From Lepiota brunneoincarnata (taxonomy: Eukaryota; Basidiomycota; Agaricomycetes; Agaricales; Agaricaceae): a DNA stretch of 64,000 nt. A program made the translations under genes and the position numbers. The notes below the pieces were generated by a model. The model saw only the letters and a list, made by a program, of their open reading frames with translations. It did no database searches and had not been told where the DNA came from. Of this stretch, positions 57,717 to 64,000 are shown in pieces (position 1 is the first letter of the stretch; the number at the start of each line of letters is the position of its first letter). The DNA is taken from NCBI GenBank assembly GCA_023014365.1, contig JAEBUN010000004.1, positions 2,790,001-2,854,000 of the forward strand, read 5' to 3'.

Positions 57717-59658
57717 ATGGTGTGCGATACAGTTTCTTATACATTTCAACACTCACGTTTGCACAGGTTGTCCTTGCAGCGTCAATATGCACAAAAGGCG
57801 GGAAGCGTACGTCTTGCAAGTCAGAATACAGATTCCCTCGTCCCCTCTGATCTGCAAACCCACAGCCGTCATCTCGCGTCAATTCCGGGACATGACCCGC
57901 ACCCGTATCGAATCCCTCCTCGCATCCTTCCCAAAACTCATCCCTACAAACACCCAACACACCTCTGTCGAAACTTCCGAAGTTCGCTATGTCTACCAGC
58001 CGCTCGAGGATCTCTATATACTCCTCATCACAAACAAAGCATCCAACATCCTCCAAGATATTGATACATTGCACCTCTTTGCGCGTGTGGTGTCTGATAT
58101 GTGTAGGAGTGCTGATGAGAGGGAGATTTTGAAAAATGCGTTCGAGCTCCTTGGCGCGTTTGATGAGATCGTGAGTTTGGGGTACAAGGAGAACGTGAAT
58201 CTGATGCAAGTGAGGAGTGTGTTGGAGATGGAGAGTCACGAGGAGAAGATACAGGATATCATCGCCAAGGTATGTGGTTGCCCTCGTTGATTTAACATAC
58301 ATCGCTCACGGGATTTGGATGCGATAGAACAAAGAAGCTGAGGCGAAAGAGGAACTTAAAAGGCGCGCCAAACAGCTTGAGATGCAGCGTCGGGAACAGC
58401 AGCGTCGTGCGGCCAGCGGTGGCGGCGGGGGCAGTTACCTTGGTGGTGGTGCCACTGGATATTCATCCATTCCGCGGTATGAGGCACCGGAACCCGCCTC
58501 GTACACCCCTTCACATGTTGGCAACACCTCTGCTAATACCCCCGCTCGTGCTCCTGCGTTCAAGGGCTCTGGCATGAAGCTCGGAGCGAAGAAGACAAAA
58601 CAAGCAGAGTTATTGGATGCACTTGGGGGCGATGTGTTGGCTTCGAGTGGGGCTGCGGCAGAGTTGTCTGCTCCTGTTTCACCTTCCATACCTGAACCAT
58701 CTGCGCCCCAGAAAACTAGCGGTGATAGAGGGAGTCTTCCCGAGGTCGAGAAAGAGAGGTTTGTATTGCAGTCTTTGTTTAGAGCCAGTGGTTGATCGAA
58801 ATTTAGTGTCCATATTGTCATCAAGGAGCAACTATCGCTTTCTCTGCTCCGCGATGGCGGCGTACAATCTATGGAACTGAAGGGCGACATGAATCTCCAG
58901 ATATCCGATCCCGCGCATGCCCGGATCCGCATCGCCCTTGCGCCATCCTCGACAGATTTTGGTGGAAAGAGTTTGCAGTTTAAACAACACCCGAACGTTG
59001 CCAAGTTTGGACCCGGTCAAGAACGTATCATTGCACTCAAAGACACATCCCGACCCTTCCCCGTCGGTCAGAGCCTCGCTGTGTTGAGGTGGAGGTACGC
59101 AGGAACAGATGAGAGCAATGTTCCTCTATCAAGTAAGTTGCCTCAATGACCCAACCGATTTCCACCGCTGACCAAGTGAATATATCTAGTCAATTGCTGG
59201 CCGACTCCATCCAACGATGGTACTGTTGAAGTAAGCATCGAGTATGAACTCGAAAACGAGAATATCACCCTCTACGATACTGCGATTTCTATTCCACTCC
59301 CGTAAGAAACAAGTTTTTCTTCGCCTTCAGGAGGATGGGTCCTTATCTTTTTCGCAGCGATGGATCATACCCTACGGTCTCGTCCCATTCTGGGGAATGG
59401 TCACTGGATCCCTCTTCTCACTCGATATCCTGGTCGATTCCTGTGATCACTGCTGATGATGATAGCAGGTCGGGATCGTTGATGTTTACGGTTGGCGGAG
59501 ATGACGCTGCTGCATTCTTCCCCGTTGAGGTTACTTTTGTTGCGCAAGGGACCCTTGCGGGTATTGGGATCGATTCGATTACTCACGTCGAGGGTGGGGA
59601 CGAGCCACCGTATTCGGTTGATGCGCATATTACCACGGAGGAGTTCCTTGTTGTGTAG
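57717..59658 (+). CDS. RET2: Coatomer subunit delta (delta-COP), intact
   Basis: Seven exons (57717-57719, 57767-57806, 57866-58269, 58328-58758, 58807-59132, 59190-59301, 59358-59658) total 1,617 nt and give 538 residues, normal for the family. Delta-COP belongs to the F-subcomplex of the COPI coat that drives Golgi-to-ER retrieval. The N-terminal longin-like part reads VVLAASICTKGG, VISRQFRDMTRTRIESLLASFPKL, YVYQPLEDLYILLITNKASN and LHLFARVVSDM. A Gly/Ser/Pro linker follows (AKQLEMQRREQQ). The C-terminal mu-homology domain has ELKGDMNLQISDP, LRWRYAG, INCWPTP and SVDAHITTEEFLVV. The start codon sits alone in exon 1, followed at once by a 47-nt intron. All frames are open, in contrast to the flanking M1. 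Its 3' end is duplicated at 62.2 kb. Confidence 0.93.
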
Positions 59659-60958
59659 ATAAGTGTATACCGGTAATTCATCTATCCATGTGACATGTAG
59701 GCAATACGCGATGTCTGCGGCGCAGAGATTTACGAGATAAGGATGGGTAACCTACAGTAGCAAGTGGGGACGAGGAAGAAAAGTGGTGGCCGATGTTCAA
59801 ACCTGTTAGAAGTTGCCAATCGTTGGTTGATTCATTTTCCTGGACGAATATAGTGACTAGTCGAAATCACCGAGAGGCTGGGTAGGAGCCTGCACGGCTT
59901 CTGACGTTGGCGAAGTGCATAATATATTTACTTGATTACTGCACCTATTGGCGTCGTGGCCTTATCATCAATCATAGCCCTGCCAGTCATCTATCGTTTG
60001 ACCTCCAATACTACCTCTAATGTTCCTCAGCATGGGGTATGAACATCCCCTTCCTGCAATTCCATCAATTCCGATTCCCTAAGTTGCGCATCAGTCTAGT
60101 TTTACTATTCTCGTGGACCAATGGGGCAACATATTGACCAGTCGATCAGTGTGTCGAAACCAAAACCCACAACTCATTTATAAGCCAGATCGCTGGACAC
60201 CTGGATCCCGGAGAAAGTCTCCAACAGGGCCAGTTGTGCAAATATTTTACAACACACTGTAGGAAAGAGAATCATCCTCCAAGACAATTGTAAGGGCGAG
60301 GTGTGGTTGGCGAAACGACCACGGGCTCGTCTTCCCGACCTCGTGAAACTGGGTACAATTACAACTCCAGTTGAGTGAGGGATCGTAGGGAAACTTGAGA
60401 GAGCGAGAGAAAGAGAGACAGAGAGAGAGCGAAACTGAGGGAAAGAAACTTCAGGCTGGTTACGCTGTAGCCTATCGGAGGTCTTATGGCAGCGGAGACA
60501 TCCTCGTCGTTGGGAGCTAAGGTATCTAAGTACAAATGTGCTACTTAAATACCTAAATGAAAAAAATGATGCAGGGACGGATTCTGCACGTAGGCGAGTT
60601 TCCTCCCTTACAACACCGAAATGCTCCGCGATAGATGTAGTGCAGAGATGCAATGATCTTCCCGTTCGTACCGGAACCGGCAGGGTCCTCAACATTCATA
60701 GATTTCCATCATGGATTCAACGGAGGGGCACAAACCCGGTGGCGCTTATATCTCAGCCGACCAGTGGCGGGGTACAGCGCTCAGTCCTATATATCTATGA
60801 TGAACGAGTTCTCATGAACCTCAGATCCAAGATTTTGGCACTACATTGACCTGATCATGGAGACTGGAAGCTAAAAATACAAAAACACCGATCACTATAA
60901 GTCGGCATGCAGCCCAGCAAAGGTACCGTGCTTCCATCCCCCCTCGCGCTTTTTAACA
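59659..60958. other. Intergenic, no gene seen
   Basis: Between delta-COP and M2. It contains the purine-rich tract at 60396-60431 and a 173-codon minus frame (60695-60174) that is explained by low-complexity CT-rich sequence. No motif supports a gene. Confidence 0.45.
60396..60431. repeat. Imperfect GA-rich tract
   Basis: About 36 bases of GAGA-type purine repeat on the plus strand, interrupted by C every few units. Such tracts are common in fungal promoters; it lies 0.5 kb upstream of M2. Confidence 0.75.
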
Positions 60959-62150
60959 ATGGTGGCTAATACTCCGCCCTCAGGAGGTATTCACGCAACA
61001 CCAGACAAGGGAATGTTATTTATCTTCACCACCTCCCCTGCATTTGCTCTCTACCCAGCCACCTTCGTCTTCACCCTTCGATGGCTACTATTCGCGGATG
61101 AAGGATGGAAGTGGAGGCGGAGTATCAGCTGGCCCATGGTTTTTGTAACCCTCTTCATCTTTTGTTTGAGTACAATCTATACTGCAATGGATGTCAAGGA
61201 AGTTATTGACGCTGTACGCCTCTTGATGACCAACCCCGGTGATATGTTTGTAGTGCCTACGTGGATGGCTATTGTCAAGATGGGTACCAATTAACCTTTC
61301 TGTTGAAAATAAAAGGTTGATATGCATCAGTGTACATTCGCTAACTCAATCGCTCTTGCAGCAGATTTGGTGCTCGTAAGCGAAGTATCCAAACGTTTTT
61401 CTGCCCGAGATGATCTAAAGGCCCGAATAGATATACCGTTGTTATGTAGTATTCGCAAGGCGCCCTTCGATTATCATCTTTCCATCCATTCTCTTTATAG
61501 GTGGCTTCGTTTGTACGATACTGCAAATGTATCTGCAAATTGCACACCTGCACAACCCAAATCTGAGCCCTTATACACGGGCATCAGTAAACATGACCCT
61601 CGGCCCAGGGATTGTCCTCACTCCCTTCTGGGGCTCTACGACAGTACTGAACTTTTATTGCACTGGTGGGCTAATATCTAGTCGGAGACCCAAGCAGCAC
61701 TAAACCGTCATTTTCAGGAATGCTGATTTGGCGCATATCCAAGGCATTCTTGGAATTCGGAATGCCCGATGGCGCTAAGCAGTTCCGCCTTATTGCTCGT
61801 TTCATTGCAGAATCTGGTTTCCTCTATTTATCCATCTCTATCGCTCACTTCGTCGCCTGGTTCACATCCGATAATTTCGCAATTAAGATCATCAGCATCC
61901 TTGTAAGCAAACATATTCTGCTTATCTACACTACATAACACTAAATGCTTGGCAGAATGTCCCAATAATTGGAATCGCTTTCAACCTCATCCTCATTCGT
62001 GCTGCTTATGCCAAGCTTGAGAACATTCGCAATGAGAAACAGACAGAGGAACTCACGTCGATGGAATTCGGCACAAATGCTTCTATCATAGCCGAATGTT
62101 CCTGCTCCAAGCACAGGGCGCTCGACCCCACAAGCCAGGTGACAGCATGA
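60959..62150 (+). CDS. M2: multi-pass membrane protein of unknown function
   Basis: The better preserved paralogue of M1. Exon 1 (MVANTPPSGG) has FTLRWLLFADEGWKW and SWPMVFVTLFIFCL. Later exons give CTFANSIALAADLVL, IYRCYVVFARRPSIIIFP, FVCTILQMYLQ, GPGIVLTPFWGSTTVLNFYC, GMLIWRISKAF, FIAESGFLYLSISIAHFVAWF and VPIIGIAFNLILIRAAYAK, ending in a short cytosolic tail (stop 62148-62150). The pattern of about seven helices resembles receptor-like or channel-like basidiomycete membrane proteins, but no function can be assigned. Introns at 61372-61431 or so, 61671-61717 and 61902-61955 fit. The donor of the first intron near 61276 is unclear: AAG is followed by ATGGGTACC, so a noncanonical site or an indel is needed. 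Confidence 0.65.
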
Positions 62151-62189
62151 ATGAAATGAGGCCACTTTTATTGTGCATAGGGCAGTCTA

Positions 62190-62400
62190 GCAGGCATTGG
62201 GGTTGAGTCCATTATTCACGTCGAGGGGCGGGAATAGAACACCGTATTTAGGTGATGCGTATATTACTATGGAGAAGTTCTTTGTTGTGTCGATAAATGT
62301 AACACCAGCCGATTCATCCTATACGTGTAGGTTGTAAAATATATGAGACATATCCACGGCGCAGAAATATGCACAGGCGACCTGGGTTACAGACGTGGGA
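62190..62400 (+). pseudogene. Relic of the delta-COP 3' end
   Basis: This is a diverged direct copy of about 59560-59760. Shared blocks include CACGTCGAGG followed by the PPY/SVDAH region and TTGTTGTG at the stop, then the first 100 bases of 3' flank. Stops and indels prevent translation. With M2 it forms the second, eroded half of an M1/delta-COP duplication. Confidence 0.8.
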
Positions 62401-63238
62401 CTTCCTATTGGTGACCACCTAGAGTTGCCAATCCCCTGAACAAGTATAATCCCAAAAATATATTATGATCAAGAAATCAATTACTCAAGGTTTCAATGGA
62501 TTTTGTACATTATAAGGAGTTTCTCAATATCATAATCCATCATGAGCTTAAAATAAAAAAGAGTGATGGAGCACAGCAAAAGTGAGGTTTTGTAGATGAC
62601 ACCGCCAAAAGAATCCCTAGATGGGCTATGCACCATAGCCTGCACTGTACTTATGGACCCTGTGGACCATCTGCCTATTTACAGCGGGAGGGCTTGGGTT
62701 TGAGGAAAGTCGGTGTTAGCCTCTGATAGGCTGATATGTCTTTCGCGCGATAGTGCACCAGCTCCGCAGCGGTAGTCCTCTATCAAAAACTCAACAAGCC
62801 AAGCCCTGATATCCCTGGGTAGTCGATCGCCATCGAGTTGGCGCTATGAAGACTTTCCTTCTGATCAACCACGAAGCTCTCCCGCAACACACCTACGTAT
62901 GAAATCCTTCGGCTTCGGGCATTGTTATATCTCTTGCACATGCCCCTTGGTCCCTACTCCCGATCACTGAATAGCAGTGCATGCATGCATTTGTCGTTAC
63001 TCAAGCTTCGATCATAGAATACCTTGGTTTGACGGTTTGTCGGCAGGCAACAGACTGTTGATCAGTGCAACTTGAGGCGATCGCCTGCAGAGTAGCCCAG
63101 GCTAGGTGATCGGTTCTGACCTAGTGAGGGATATATAACTCATGAATCATGAGTCAATATCCCATGGCAGCCGGCTGTTACATCCACTCATTCTTATACC
63201 CACTCTTTACACCTTAATCGTCTCCTTCGGTTCTTTCG
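62401..63238. other. Intergenic, no gene seen
   Basis: AT-rich at the left end. A TATATAAC element near 63130 precedes the reading frame at 63239 by about 110 nt and could be its TATA box. No open frame of note. Confidence 0.4.
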
Positions 63239-63950
63239 ATGGCACCCCTGGAAGAGTCTCTCCGGGCCACGGTCATTGACGACCGCGCTGAGATAACAAC
63301 TTCGACACAACCAAAGTATGACCCACCTTCACTAACGATGCGGCGTACATATACTGATATCGACCGCTAAGGATTGTTGCGGTGGCGCCCGCACTTCGAC
63401 TGGGGGCGCTGGGAATACGGCAGGGGTAATCCATTTCCACATAACCCTTTTGGACTCCTATCCCTTACTTTGCCAACCTCCCTGACCATCAGACTAGCCA
63501 ACACGGTTGAGCGCACTTTCATCCCCGACCTCCTCACACTGGTGACTCGGACAACACCAACTCGTACCATTACACCCCAGCAGCCATGGGCGGCGACTCC
63601 TGCGGACGATAGCTCGGTATTGCCGGACGAAGCTCCGTACGCACATCACTACCACCCCCCCTAATTTGTATTAAACATTACCCGCAGTCTCACTACCTTC
63701 CTTGCTTCTGCGACCTGTGTAGGTAGCGGTCGTGTTCAACTCGATGCATCCTAAGGCTTTCACCACTGTTAATGTCACAACGATGATTGTCACCGGAGGC
63801 ACCCTTACCATGGCTGCAACTAGGACGTTGCCCGTTGCTGAGATTCAGGCTACTTCTATCGTAACGATGGCCACTCGGACATTTACCATGACCACTGAGG
63901 TCGCCACTCAGATGGGCACAGTCAGGTTCGGTCAGAAACCTACTGAGTGA
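63239..63950 (+). CDS. Hypothetical protein, Thr-rich; structure uncertain
   Basis: An ATG at 63239 opens a frame (MAPLEESLRATVIDDRAE) that reaches a stop at 63367-63369 unless an intron such as 63317-63370 is removed. Further open stretches lie at 63374-63664 (Pro/Thr-rich) and 63732-63950 (Thr/Met-rich, TTVNVTTMIVTGG, ending QKPTE). How these join is not clear and no family is recognised. The Thr-rich repeats would suit an extracellular or wall-associated protein, but no signal peptide is evident. Confidence 0.3.
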
Positions 63951-64000
63951 CCCTCATTTTTAAATCCCATTTTAGTTCAAGTACTGGGCCACCTAAAGCA

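Noticed and set aside
60174..60695. 173-codon minus frame
   Set aside because: Its Ser/Leu-rich centre is just translation of the GA tract; the rest has no motif and no exon structure.

Overview
The window comes from the nuclear genome of a filamentous fungus, most likely an agaricomycete basidiomycete. Genes are split by many short GT..AG introns (about 47-70 nt, usually with a CTAAC/CTGAC-like branch site), are packed on both strands, and belong to fungal families: an ABCA transporter, a SulP permease with a cNMP-like tail, a basidiomycete-type sesquiterpene synthase, a P450, delta-COP and a PX-domain AGC kinase. No ribosomal or tRNA gene, CRISPR array or recognisable transposon was found.

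Left part (1-17 kb): the 3' end of an ABCA transporter, a small gene holding a single SIN3-type PAH domain, a fatty-acid desaturase (minus), a SulP/STAS/cNMP permease, a P450 (minus) divergent from a terpene synthase (a possible terpenoid pair), a decayed copy of the SulP 3' end, a pyridoxamine-oxidase-like FMN protein and a small acidic nuclear-type protein (minus). Most of the accessory genes here carry one to three single-base frameshifts in otherwise well conserved reading frames.

Middle part (17-44 kb): an accessory region built by repeated segmental duplication. Two related families of short kinase-like genes occur here. K1 has three copies. K2 has three complete-length copies plus one truncated copy. 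In every copy where the catalytic loop is present it reads HGN instead of HRD/HGD, so they look like pseudokinases. K2 genes lie tail-to-tail with a CorA-type Mg2+ transporter gene or its 3' fragment, and this pair is repeated at about 4.2-4.7 kb spacing. Decay is graded: the K2 copy next to the complete CorA gene (40.7-41.9 kb) is fully open and spliceable, the others are broken.

Right part (42-64 kb): two complete CorA genes (42.1-44.7 and 46.4-49.0 kb, minus) separated by a relic of the 3' end of the PX-AGC kinase whose full gene follows at 50-54 kb (minus). Then comes a multi-pass membrane-protein gene, an intact delta-COP gene, a second better preserved membrane-protein paralogue, and a relic of the delta-COP 3' end. 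The last kilobase holds a Thr-rich reading frame I could not assign.

A common theme is tandem duplication in which one copy of a neighbouring housekeeping gene survives only as its 3' end (SulP, CorA, AGC kinase, delta-COP). Conserved core genes (delta-COP, CorA-3, the acidic protein) are intact, which argues that the many frameshifts elsewhere are not just uniform sequencing error, although that remains possible for individual sites.
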